Source of the DNA: Candidatus Heimdallarchaeota archaeon
Lineage (GTDB): Archaea; Asgardarchaeota; Heimdallarchaeia; Heimdallarchaeales; Heimdallarchaeaceae
NCBI GenBank assembly: GCA_030603365.1
Contig: JAUVXV010000001.1
Span: 124,001 to 188,000, forward strand
Length of the DNA: 64,000 bases
Direction of reading: 5' to 3'
Both the position numbers and the translations under genes were made by a program. The notes under the pieces are model-generated. The model did not search any database. It was not told the DNA's origin and saw only the letters and a list, made by a program, of their open reading frames with translations. Of the stretch, positions 1-7,760 are shown in pieces (the first letter of the stretch is position 1; the number at the start of each line of letters is the position of its first letter).

Positions 1-118
1 ATAATAGTTGGAAAGCACTGGGCGAAGCTCTACGGGAAAAAACCCATTTCTGACAGAGTTCAGAAACAGGAGCACCACAACTGCGGGTTGTGGAATACAA
101 AACAAACAAAGTGATAAC
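1..118 (+). other. Leader or 3' end of an upstream RNA, with hairpin
   Basis: No convincing protein is seen here. An in-frame extension of uS13 from position 8 is open, but it does not resemble the family. Positions 75-93 form a perfect 7-bp stem (CCACAAC / GTTGTGG) with a 5-base TGCGG loop, in a patch clearly richer in G+C than the rest of the window. It may be the end of a structured RNA that starts outside the window, or the leader of the ribosomal operon. I could not match it to tRNA, RNase P or SRP RNA. Confidence 0.3.
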
Positions 119-562
119 ATGTCATTTCGCCATTTAGTTAGGATAAAGTCTACTGATCTTGAAGGATATCTTACTGTTACTTTGGGACTATCAAAAATCT
201 CTGGAGTAAATAGAAGATTAGCTGAAGCAATTGTGCGAACTTTAAAGATACCTATGTCTGAACGCGTAGGTTTTCTTACCGATGCTACTATAAAGGAAAT
301 AGAGCGCATTATTAGTGACCCTACTTCAGCTGGAATCCCAGCTTGGTTAGTAAATAGAAGGAAAGATCGTCAAACCGGTGACGATTTACACATTACTGAA
401 GCACAACTTATCTTGCAAACTAAGCAAGATGTTGAAAGATACATACGTATTCGTAGTCGTAGAGGAATTAGACACCAATTCAAACTCAAAGTTAGAGGTC
501 AAAGAACCAGAACTCATGGTCAGCGAGGAACTACTGTGGGTGTCTCAAAGAAGAAAAGATAA
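119..562 (+). CDS. rps13: Small subunit ribosomal protein uS13
   Basis: uS13 sits in the head of the 30S subunit and contacts the P-site tRNA and the bridge to the large subunit. The ATG at 119 is chosen because the product then begins MSFRHLVRI, the expected archaeal start, and has the usual length of about 147 residues. The N-terminal part carries the helix-two-turn-helix region. The C-terminal basic tail has RRGIRHQ and GQRTRTHGQRG, the conserved rRNA-binding segment of this family. It is followed after ten bases by uS4 and then uS11, the usual archaeal operon order. Confidence 0.95.
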   Translation: MSFRHLVRIKSTDLEGYLTVTLGLSKISGVNRRLAEAIVRTLKIPMSERVGFLTDATIKEIERIISDPTSAGIPAWLVNRRKDRQTGDDLHITEAQLILQTKQDVERYIRIRSRRGIRHQFKLKVRGQRTRTHGQRGTTVGVSKKKR

Positions 563-572
563 GGTGGATTGA

Positions 573-1658
573 ATGGGTGGAATACGAAGACAAAGAAAGA
601 AAATTATGACTCCTGGTCATCCTTATGATAAAATTCGTATTGATCAGGAATTACCTTTAGTTGGAGAATACGGTTTAAGAAACAAAAAAGAACTGTGGAA
701 AGCAAGAACTGTTCTATCTAAGGCTAGACAACAAGCTCGTGCTTTACTTGCACTTCCAGCAGATGTGAGAAAGCAACGAGAAAACGAATTACTATTTCGT
801 TTAGCTAATCTTGGTGTGCTTCCTCCAGGTAGCGACCTTGACTCTGTTCTAGCGCTAGAGGTTCGTACTGTGTTGAATAGACGACTGCAAACCATAGTGT
901 TTAGAAAAGGGCTCGCAAGTTCGCCTTATCAAGCAAGACAGTTTATTGCGCATAGACATATTGCTATTGAAAGAGCTGTTGTTACCTCTCCAGGACGTCT
1001 TATTAAAATCAATGAAGAAGAAAATATTGACTATGCTCCCCTATCTCCTATGCTAGAGAAATCACATCCTGCTAGACCTCAAGCACCTCCTGTTAGTGAT
1101 GAAGTGCCTCTTGAGAAGAAGGAAGTTCCTAAGAAGGAAGCTCCTAAACCCGAAGTTAAACCAGCTAAACCTGTTCCTAAGAAGGAAGTTGAAGCTCCTA
1201 AACCCGAAGTTAAACCAGCTAAACCTGTTCCTAAGAAAGAAGCTCCTAAACCTGAAGTTAAACCAGGCAAACCTGTTCCTAAGAAAGAAGCTCCTAAACC
1301 TGAAGTTAAACCAGGCAAACCTGTTCCTAAGAAGGAAGTTGAAGCTCCTAAACCTGAAGTTAAACCAGCTAAACCTGTTCCTAAGAAGGAAGTTGAAGCT
1401 CCTAAACCCGAAGTTAAAGCTGAACCTAAACCTCCAGCTAAACCTAAGGTTTCCAAAGTGGATGTTTCTGAAATAAAAGGCGTTGGAGCTAAAACTGCTA
1501 TGCTTTTGAAAGAGAATGGTTTTGATACTGTTAATAAAATTGCTTCTTCTTCTGACGAAGCTTTATCTAAAGTTCCAGGCATCGGTCCTGCTACTGCTAA
1601 AGCTATGATTAGTGAAGCAAAGAACATTCTGACCAAAGCTAAGGAGAAATCCAAGTAG
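573..1658 (+). CDS. rps4: Ribosomal protein uS4 fused to a repeat linker and a C-terminal HhH domain
   Basis: Residues 1 to about 165 are a complete archaeal uS4, a primary 16S-binding protein, including the S4 RNA-binding domain at roughly 103-155. Archaeal uS4 normally ends near 180 residues, but this one has 361. Residues about 170-292 are a Pro/Lys/Glu linker of repeated [15 protein letters not shown] units. Residues about 293-352 form a helix-hairpin-helix pair with two hairpin signatures, IKGVGAKTA and [11 protein letters not shown], as in DNA- or RNA-binding HhH2 domains. A GGTGG ribosome-binding site precedes the ATG. The frame is open throughout, so this is a real fusion in the sequence as given. 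The role of the extra domain on the ribosome is unknown. Confidence 0.93.
   Translation: MGGIRRQRKKIMTPGHPYDKIRIDQELPLVGEYGLRNKKELWKARTVLSKARQQARALLALPADVRKQRENELLFRLANLGVLPPGSDLDSVLALEVRTVLNRRLQTIVFRKGLASSPYQARQFIAHRHIAIERAVVTSPGRLIKINEEENIDYAPLSPMLEKSHPARPQAPPVSDEVPLEKKEVPKKEAPKPEVKPAKPVPKKEVEAPKPEVKPAKPVPKKEAPKPEVKPGKPVPKKEAPKPEVKPGKPVPKKEVEAPKPEVKPAKPVPKKEVEAPKPEVKAEPKPPAKPKVSKVDVSEIKGVGAKTAMLLKENGFDTVNKIASSSDEALSKVPGIGPATAKAMISEAKNILTKAKEKSK
1128..1418 (+). repeat. Coding tandem repeats in the uS4 linker
   Basis: About six near-identical direct repeats of 42 or 54 bases encode [15 protein letters not shown] with or without the insert VEA. The copies differ mostly at single bases (PAK/PGK), which suggests recent expansion by slippage or unequal recombination. 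All units keep the frame. Confidence 0.9.
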
Positions 1659-1666
1659 GTGATTGT

Positions 1667-2341
1667 ATGAGTGAAGAAAAAGCTAAAACTAAACAAGAAG
1701 AAAAGAAGGAAGCAAAGCCGGATAAGAAGTCAGATAAGAAGTCAGATAAGAAAGCTGACGCTAAAGAAGACAAGAAAACTGACGCTAAAGAAGACAAGAA
1801 AACTGACGCTAAAGAAGACAAGAAAACTGATACTAAAGAAGACAAGAAAACTGACGCTAAAGAAGACAAGAAAACTGAAGCTAAAGAGGAAACAAAGCCA
1901 GAAACAACAAGAGAAGATTCTAGAAGATCAGAAGCAAGATCTCGAACCTCTAGAAGAGACTCTAAATATGGTGTCGCTCACATCTTTTCCAGTTACAACG
2001 ATACAATCGTTCATATCACCGATATCTCAGGCGCAGAAACATTCAGCCGTAAAAGCGGAGGAATGTTTGTGAAAGCTGACAGAAATGAGTCCAGCCCATA
2101 CGCAGCAATGAAAGCAGCAAACGCAGCAGCAATGGAAGCACAAAGTAAAGGAGTGTACCAACTGTATGTGAGATATAGGGCACCAGGAGGACATAAAAAT
2201 AGAACTCCAGGACCAGGAACACAAGCAGCACTAAGAGCACTGAAAAGATCAGGAATGAGAATACTAAGACTAGAAGACGTGACCCCACTTCCTCATGATG
2301 GGTGTAGGAGGAAGGGGGGCAGACGTGGTCGTCGAATGTAA
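1667..2341 (+). CDS. rps11: Ribosomal protein uS11 with a lysine-rich repeat N-terminus
   Basis: The core from about residue 100 to the end is a full uS11, the 30S platform protein. It has [15 protein letters not shown] near its start and [11 protein letters not shown] and [13 protein letters not shown] near the end. The first ~95 residues are a charged low-complexity extension with DAKEDKKT octapeptides in tandem, which archaeal uS11 normally lacks. It begins eight bases after the uS4 stop and is the last gene of the operon. The RNA polymerase subunit gene that often follows uS11 in archaea is absent here. Confidence 0.95.
   Translation: MSEEKAKTKQEEKKEAKPDKKSDKKSDKKADAKEDKKTDAKEDKKTDAKEDKKTDTKEDKKTDAKEDKKTEAKEETKPETTREDSRRSEARSRTSRRDSKYGVAHIFSSYNDTIVHITDISGAETFSRKSGGMFVKADRNESSPYAAMKAANAAAMEAQSKGVYQLYVRYRAPGGHKNRTPGPGTQAALRALKRSGMRILRLEDVTPLPHDGCRRKGGRRGRRM
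1757..1876 (+). repeat. 24-bp tandem repeat inside the uS11 gene
   Basis: Five almost perfect 24-base units encode DAKEDKKT, and a diverged sixth follows. The period is a multiple of three, so copy-number change would keep the reading frame. Confidence 0.9.
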
Positions 2342-2342
2342 T

Positions 2343-2384
2343 CTCTCCTTTTTTATTTCTTTTTTCATTTTCATTTTTGTATTA
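2343..2384 (+). terminator. Oligo-T terminator after the ribosomal operon
   Basis: Several T-tracts in a row directly follow the uS11 stop without an obvious hairpin, as expected for archaeal intrinsic termination. A TATA-like box (TTTATAAT, 2391-2398) for the next gene follows. Confidence 0.5.
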
Positions 2385-2429
2385 TTTGAGTTTATAATCT
2401 AATTTCTGTATTGAATGAATGAATATTAG

Positions 2430-2816
2430 ATGAATAGTGATTCAGAAACCATATTACATGTCTGTGACATTTGTCAGAAATCTTTCAAGCGGAGATATTA
2501 CTTGAATAGGCACATTGATGCTGTACATGAAAATCAAAAGGTTTTTAGATGCTCATATTGTAATTTTCAGACTTCAAGGAAAGATGCTTTGGATAGACAT
2601 GTTAATCAAATCCATATAACAAGCAGAGTTCATAAATGCAAAAAATGCGGGGAAACATTCAAGCAAATAGGAAATCTCTATAGACACACCAATACTGTGC
2701 ATACAACTGAAAAGAGATTTCAATGTAAAGACTGTTTTTCTTCTTTCTCAAGAAAAGATAATCTAGAGAGACACATAAAGAAATTTCACACATCAACCAT
2801 ATCAGAGGAATATTGA
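2430..2816 (+). CDS. C2H2 zinc-finger protein with four fingers
   Basis: The protein has 128 residues and is almost entirely four tandem C2H2 fingers, each C-x2-C-x12-H-x4-H. The finger starts read CDIC, CSYC, CKKC and CKDC. Linkers are 6-7 residues, and the one before the fourth finger (TTEKRFQ) resembles the eukaryotic TGEKPF linker. By family knowledge such arrays bind DNA sequence-specifically. Multi-finger C2H2 arrays of this eukaryotic style are unusual in archaea. It lies just upstream of and is coupled to a larger finger protein, but has no effector domain itself. It could be a regulator of the pair or a cofactor in targeting. Confidence 0.85.
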   Translation: MNSDSETILHVCDICQKSFKRRYYLNRHIDAVHENQKVFRCSYCNFQTSRKDALDRHVNQIHITSRVHKCKKCGETFKQIGNLYRHTNTVHTTEKRFQCKDCFSSFSRKDNLERHIKKFHTSTISEEY

Positions 2817-2818
2817 GT

Positions 2819-3988
2819 ATGAGCTCCTCTACGAAATCTAGTTTTGAATGTGAAATTTGTGGAAAAATACTCTCGAGAAAAGATTTACTTACACGTCATA
2901 TTAAGTCTGTACATCAAAAAATTAAATATCCATGTCCTGAATGCTCCTATGTTGCTAACAGACAAGATTATCTAAAACGTCATATGAATGAAGTGCATCT
3001 TAACCTTCGTTCTTATGTTTGTGAGTTCTGTGGGATGAAGTTTAATCAATCTGGAACTATGAACAGACATATAACAACAGTTCATAAGAAAGAGAGAAAT
3101 TATAACTGCCCTGAATGTGAACCTGTTTTTTCTCGTAAGGATCAGCTTCAAAGACACATAAGAGCTGTCCATCTAAATCTTCGACCTTATATCTGTAAAG
3201 AGTGCGGTGCCTCCTTTAAGTTACCCAACCATTTGAAGCAACATCACATATCTATCCACACTAACCAACGTAAATATGTCTGTGAGGAATGTGGTTTTGC
3301 ATTTAAGTTATCACAGCATCTTAACGATCATATCAAGGTTGTTCATCAAAATCATCGTCCTTACGTGTGTGAAGAATGTGATGCTTCTTTTCCCCATGCT
3401 CGTAATCTTAAGTTACACATCATTGCTGTGCATACTGATGAGAAACCTTACGTTTGTGAAGATTGTGGTAGAGGTTTTGCTGATCCTAGTCATTTATATA
3501 AGCATAAACAAGCTGAAGCTTGTTGGTTTACAACTACTACTGCTTACAAATGGGAGGAACTCTGTAAAGAGATAGCAGAGGTTTTACTAGCTGATGAAGA
3601 TTGGAAGTGGAAACCTAAGATAGACACTCCTGAGCTAAAGAAACAGAGCTGGATTCAGCCTGAAATAATTGTATACTACGAAAATAATACGAAAAGAATC
3701 ATTGATGCTAAGAGATCTACTCAAGCGATATTCAAGGAGAAGGATCTGGTAGTATATCCAAAAGTGGCTGAGAAAGTGGAGTTCTGGTGCCTCTATGGTA
3801 AAACTGAGGGAATGTTTGATGAAAAGGAGGAGATGGAGGCTAAGGGTAGTGAGGAGATTATTGCAGAGTTGAAGAAAAGGAAGAATAAAAGGAATAAGAA
3901 TTTGATTGGCAATCTGATAATGAAGGTTGAGATGCTAAAGAAAGGATTAGAATTCAAAGGACAGAGATTACTTATTGATTCTTCCTAA
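2819..3988 (+). CDS. Eight-finger C2H2 protein with a C-terminal PD-(D/E)XK nuclease-like domain
   Basis: I chose the ATG at 2819, three bases after the upstream stop; a TTG at 2813 would overlap that gene. Residues about 10-235 hold eight C2H2 fingers. Seven are C-x2-C-x12-H-x4-H and the last ends in Cys (C2HC). Several linkers read PYVCEEC or PYVCEDC. Residues about 240-389 are different. A helix with WEEL leads into a strand with PE (residues 281-282) and, 13 residues on, a strand with IDAK (D296, K298), then a helix and a WCLYGK strand. This is the layout of PD-(D/E)XK restriction-like nucleases. A basic region follows. The inferred role is sequence-targeted DNA cleavage. The nuclease call rests on the motif only. 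Confidence 0.75.
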   Translation: MSSSTKSSFECEICGKILSRKDLLTRHIKSVHQKIKYPCPECSYVANRQDYLKRHMNEVHLNLRSYVCEFCGMKFNQSGTMNRHITTVHKKERNYNCPECEPVFSRKDQLQRHIRAVHLNLRPYICKECGASFKLPNHLKQHHISIHTNQRKYVCEECGFAFKLSQHLNDHIKVVHQNHRPYVCEECDASFPHARNLKLHIIAVHTDEKPYVCEDCGRGFADPSHLYKHKQAEACWFTTTTAYKWEELCKEIAEVLLADEDWKWKPKIDTPELKKQSWIQPEIIVYYENNTKRIIDAKRSTQAIFKEKDLVVYPKVAEKVEFWCLYGKTEGMFDEKEEMEAKGSEEIIAELKKRKNKRNKNLIGNLIMKVEMLKKGLEFKGQRLLIDSS

Positions 3989-4025
3989 TAGTAATAATCA
4001 AAATATATGTAAATGATGAATCTTG

Positions 4026-6503
4026 TTATTCGTTGGATCTTCTTTCTTCTTCATATTTTTGTAGAAGCTGCCCAGCTTCATCAATTGTGCTTTTTATTTC
4101 ATCTGGATAAAAGGAGTAGAACTGTTCAGCTAACTTGAACCATTTTCTCAATTCACTGAAAGGAATTTCAGTTTGATGAATTAGTAATTTAATTACGAAA
4201 TATGGCATTTCACCGCCTTTTTGTGGTAGTTGCTCTCTCAAAGACCAAGCAGTTGTATAATCTTTTAGAGCATATTCAACATTCTCTAATTCTGCATGAA
4301 ACTGTGCTCGATTATAATGCACTAATGCATTTTTATCATTTAAAACTAGTATTTTATTAAGCTCGTCAAATGCTTTTTCCTTTTCATCTAAACCCCAAAG
4401 TGTAAGTCCCCTATTTAGAATTGCCTCTTCATTCTCTGGTTCTAATTCTATGACTTTTGTAAGTAAATCATGGGATTCTTTAAGTCTTCCCAGCCTTAAT
4501 AATAGGGTTCCTTTGTTATTATAAGCTGTTGCATAGTTTGGATTTACTCTTATTGCACTATCATAATCTCTAAGTGCTCTGTTTGAATCTCCGCGTCTAG
4601 TATATTCTAGTGCTCTATTATTATAAGGATCCACATATTCAGAATCTAGTTCAATTGCTTTATTGTAGTCTTCCAATGCTCTTTCATACTGTTCTAAATG
4701 ATATAACACTCTACCTCTATTGTTGTATGCTATGGGGTCATTTTCATTAAGCTTAATTGCTTTATTATAATCATTTAAAGATTCAGCATGCTTTCCTGTA
4801 TCATCTAATACTTTACCACGATTAATATAGGCTTTTGTGAAATTGGGGTCTATTTCTAACGCCTTATTGAAATCATTAAATGCATCATCGTATCTTTTTA
4901 GATTTGAATAAACAATGCCTCTGTTGTTGTATGTGCTTGCGTTATTTGGATTTAGTGCAATTGCATTATCACACAATCGTAAAGCTGTTTCCCAATCACC
5001 AGTTCTTATATAAATAACTGATTTATTATTGTAAGGATCAGAGTTACTTGCATCGAGTTCTATAGCTTTATCATAATCTTCAATTGCTGAAGAAATGTTT
5101 CCAGTTTTTTGGTTTGCATTTCCTCTATTGTTGTAAATCCCTGAATTATTAGGATCTAAATCTATTCCTAAATTGTAATCTTCTATTGCTTTGTCAAAAT
5201 CCCCAAGCTTTTCGTATACATATCCTCTGTTGGAATAATAGTATGGAATACCGTCCTCTAAACCTATAGCTTTAGAAAGAACCTCAAGTGCCTTTTCATC
5301 AAAATTCAGTTTTAAGTAAGTAGCTGCCAATGAATTCAAATAATTTGATGATTCTTCTTTCTCAAAAAAAGACACCATAAAATTGAGATCCTCTATTAGA
5401 ACTTGTTTTTCTTCAGGATAATCCCATATTACTCTTTGCAAATAGATTTCAGGTATGATGATTTTTTCATCTTTAACTCTGTAGAAATCAGCAAGTTTTA
5501 GGTCAGTATAAATCTCTCTCCATTGATTTCCAACGGAAAAATGCTCTCTTGCAACTGTAGATAACAAAAGAACTGGAGGATTAAATATATTGGATATAAC
5601 AAAAATCTTTATTGCTTTAAGGAAATTTTTCTGTTTAGAATTCAAATTGTTATATTTCTTCTTTTTTGATACAGTGTCAAATACCAAATCACCAGGTTCT
5701 CCACTGTAATTGTCAATTTCAGTTTTTATTTCTAATAAGTCAGCTAGAATTCTCCATTCTGTTTTTGTTAATTCTGGTATCTCTACTCTATAAGGAAATA
5801 GTTTTTCGATATCGTCTCTTTCATCTAGAAATGCGTCTCTTCTAGCAATTGTTTTACCAGCAAGAAACCACTCTTCTGATTGGCAAGTACATATTAATTG
5901 GATATGACTAGAAATTTTCCTGTATTTCTGAATTACAGCATTTAAACTTGTACCTTCATTCAGAAGTTTTACCGTTATTTTATCTATATCATCAAATAAA
6001 AGAATGATGAAATTCCATTTCTTCATGAAGAAGTTGCGATAGGTTTTTTGATTGAAATCACTATCTTTATTCAATAAAATCAGTTTCGCTTTTTGAAAGC
6101 ATTTTGTTGTATTATCAACTTTCGCTTTATCTATTACTAATTTGCGAATAACTTCAATAGATGTTCTTGTTTTACCTCTAGCAATTGGAGCAACTACTCT
6201 AACATCATTTCCTCTTTTAAGTCTAGAGTATAATTCTCTCTCTCTTTTGTCAATAGAGACATATCTGGAATCCCATTTATCGAAAAACAAGCTAGACAGT
6301 TTTCTTCTGATTCTTTTCTTCTTATCTATTTTCTTCTTGAGATATTTTGTTTTCAAAAAAATACCATTGTTTTTAAATTTAATATAGTTTAAAATGCTTT
6401 TAGTAGGTATTGCTAATAATGGTGTAAAAATAGCACCTAAAATCGATCCTATTATGGTTGATGTCCAGTCTCCCATTCTTGTATCCCTGATTTTGTTATT
6501 CAT
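4026..6503 (-). CDS. Membrane-anchored P-loop NTPase with TPR array (STAND-like)
   Basis: 825 residues. The N-terminus has a hydrophobic stretch (about 14-40) that probably anchors it in the membrane, then a basic segment. A P-loop NTPase domain follows with a Walker A-like APIARGKT (105-112; the first Gly is Ala) and a Walker B-like strand ending LLFDDID (about 168-174). From about residue 385 to 790 there are roughly eleven tetratricopeptide repeats with the YNNRG...A...DYNKAIELD pattern. NTPase followed by TPRs is the layout of STAND-type signalling and defence ATPases. It converges with the zinc-finger genes, ending 37 bases from the nuclease-like gene. No function is proven, and a signalling or defence sensor is inference. 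Confidence 0.75.
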   Translation of the reverse strand: MNNKIRDTRMGDWTSTIIGSILGAIFTPLLAIPTKSILNYIKFKNNGIFLKTKYLKKKIDKKKRIRRKLSSLFFDKWDSRYVSIDKRERELYSRLKRGNDVRVVAPIARGKTRTSIEVIRKLVIDKAKVDNTTKCFQKAKLILLNKDSDFNQKTYRNFFMKKWNFIILLFDDIDKITVKLLNEGTSLNAVIQKYRKISSHIQLICTCQSEEWFLAGKTIARRDAFLDERDDIEKLFPYRVEIPELTKTEWRILADLLEIKTEIDNYSGEPGDLVFDTVSKKKKYNNLNSKQKNFLKAIKIFVISNIFNPPVLLLSTVAREHFSVGNQWREIYTDLKLADFYRVKDEKIIIPEIYLQRVIWDYPEEKQVLIEDLNFMVSFFEKEESSNYLNSLAATYLKLNFDEKALEVLSKAIGLEDGIPYYYSNRGYVYEKLGDFDKAIEDYNLGIDLDPNNSGIYNNRGNANQKTGNISSAIEDYDKAIELDASNSDPYNNKSVIYIRTGDWETALRLCDNAIALNPNNASTYNNRGIVYSNLKRYDDAFNDFNKALEIDPNFTKAYINRGKVLDDTGKHAESLNDYNKAIKLNENDPIAYNNRGRVLYHLEQYERALEDYNKAIELDSEYVDPYNNRALEYTRRGDSNRALRDYDSAIRVNPNYATAYNNKGTLLLRLGRLKESHDLLTKVIELEPENEEAILNRGLTLWGLDEKEKAFDELNKILVLNDKNALVHYNRAQFHAELENVEYALKDYTTAWSLREQLPQKGGEMPYFVIKLLIHQTEIPFSELRKWFKLAEQFYSFYPDEIKSTIDEAGQLLQKYEEERRSNE

Positions 6504-6761
6504 ATAATGTTATGGTTTTTTCTTTTAAATATATAGCTTTCAATTCTGCTTTTAGGTTGTCTAAGTATCAATAGAACTTAGTTTGTTTCTATCATAACGA
6601 GAAAAAACTGATTTAAAACAGCACCCTCTATCCTTTCTATACGTATAAGGTGGCCGTAGAGGCCGCAAAATGTAAAATCTACATTTTTCACTTTTTTTAT
6701 TTTTTATAGAGTATTATAGGTATCAGTTTTACTTAAAAGCAATGGAAGTGTATACTTCTAT
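6504..6761. promoter_or_regulatory. Divergent intergenic region with hairpins
   Basis: This region separates the divergent TPR-NTPase and YaaC-like genes, so it should hold both promoters. It also holds a short GC-rich patch: GTGGCC (6650-6655) pairs with GGCCGC (6661-6666, one G-T pair) around the loop GTAGA. Directly after it, AAAATGTA (6667-6674) and TACATTTT (6680-6687) form a perfect 8-bp stem followed by a T-tract. A similar patch recurs near 9710-9765 and more weakly near 9160-9205. It may be a small RNA, an attenuator or a terminator. Confidence 0.4.
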
Positions 6762-7685
6762 ATGTTTGATCAACCAACAAGATTGGATGTTCTAAAAAAA
6801 CTACAAGATTTACAATACCCTTATACTATAGAAAAGATGCTCCAAGAACGTAATGAAAGAATTCAATATTCAAAAAAATATAAGGGACCTTCCGCTAGGC
6901 ATCATTGTTATGAGAGAATAGAAAAATACGAAAAAAATATTGAACTACTAAAAAATATTAGAAACAAGTTCAAAGGAAAAGAAATGCTTTCAATAGCTTT
7001 CTCAGCAAATGAGACCGAAGAGGAGATTTTAAAGAAAGTAAAAAAAATCAAAAAAAGCAGCGGTTCAGAGGAGTCAACGGTTAAAGCAAACGTTTTTCTT
7101 GATAAAAAGAAGAAGACAATTATAAAAAGAGCCTTTGAAATTTCTCTCTATTTCTCCCAAGGGTATGAGATGTACAAAACATCAATTGATATGAATATCA
7201 GTTCTAGTCCGATTATCGAGTATTATGCAATTTTACAAATTATTAAAGCAATTATTCTTCTTGAACTTGATGTAGATTCACACGAATTTTTCGGTGCTCA
7301 TGGATTGGAAAGAAAGAAAAGCAAAGATGGCGGTTCTATATTGCAAGTGAAAACAAAAACCTTTGGAGTTTTTGCATCTTTACTGCTTCGGACTTGTGGT
7401 TTCTCATTTAAAAAAGATGGATCAAAAGAATACGAGCTAGATAAATATTATAATAATTATTATCCTAAATTTGAGGACTTAATTGATAAAGAATCGCTAT
7501 ATCTTAGCACACCTGAAGCATTTATCTTTATATGGATTTTATCAGAAATAGCCAGATACCAACCTGAGAAGTGGAAGGAAATTTGCTCTGGTAGAGACAA
7601 TGACTGGATTAAAACTATAAACAATTTCAGAGAAGAAGGTATTCCCAAATTTTTCTTTGATTTGTTAAACTTTTATTGTAATTAG
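6762..7685 (+). CDS. YaaC-like protein of unknown function
   Basis: 307 residues, mostly alpha-helical, with basic residues up to about 125. The centre has SSPIIEYYAILQIIKA followed some 20 residues on by GAHGLERKK, then KTFGVFASLL. This order (YY-A-hydrophobic helix, HGL, then GVF) resembles the YaaC-like family, whose role is unknown and which is often found near defence genes. I recognise it from motif pattern only. It stands alone on the plus strand between two minus-strand island genes. No signal peptide or membrane segment is seen. Confidence 0.5.
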   Translation: MFDQPTRLDVLKKLQDLQYPYTIEKMLQERNERIQYSKKYKGPSARHHCYERIEKYEKNIELLKNIRNKFKGKEMLSIAFSANETEEEILKKVKKIKKSSGSEESTVKANVFLDKKKKTIIKRAFEISLYFSQGYEMYKTSIDMNISSSPIIEYYAILQIIKAIILLELDVDSHEFFGAHGLERKKSKDGGSILQVKTKTFGVFASLLLRTCGFSFKKDGSKEYELDKYYNNYYPKFEDLIDKESLYLSTPEAFIFIWILSEIARYQPEKWKEICSGRDNDWIKTINNFREEGIPKFFFDLLNFYCN

Positions 7686-7760
7686 ATGAATATGTAATTT
7701 GCTTTGATCATATCCATTAGTAAAGGAATCCAAATTTAATTTCTAAATTTCTTAGATTTG

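Noticed and set aside
8-118. N-terminal extension of uS13 starting at position 8
   Set aside because: The extra 37 residues do not look like uS13 and overlap a hairpin; the ATG at 119 gives the family start and length.
1079-1696. Long minus-strand frames opposite the uS4 and uS11 repeats
   Set aside because: They mirror the repetitive coding DNA of clear ribosomal genes on the other strand.
2430-3988. Zinc-finger genes as eukaryotic contamination in the assembly
   Set aside because: They are intron-free, tightly coupled as in an operon, and lie between archaeal genes of similar base composition; contamination cannot be excluded without reads but is not favoured.
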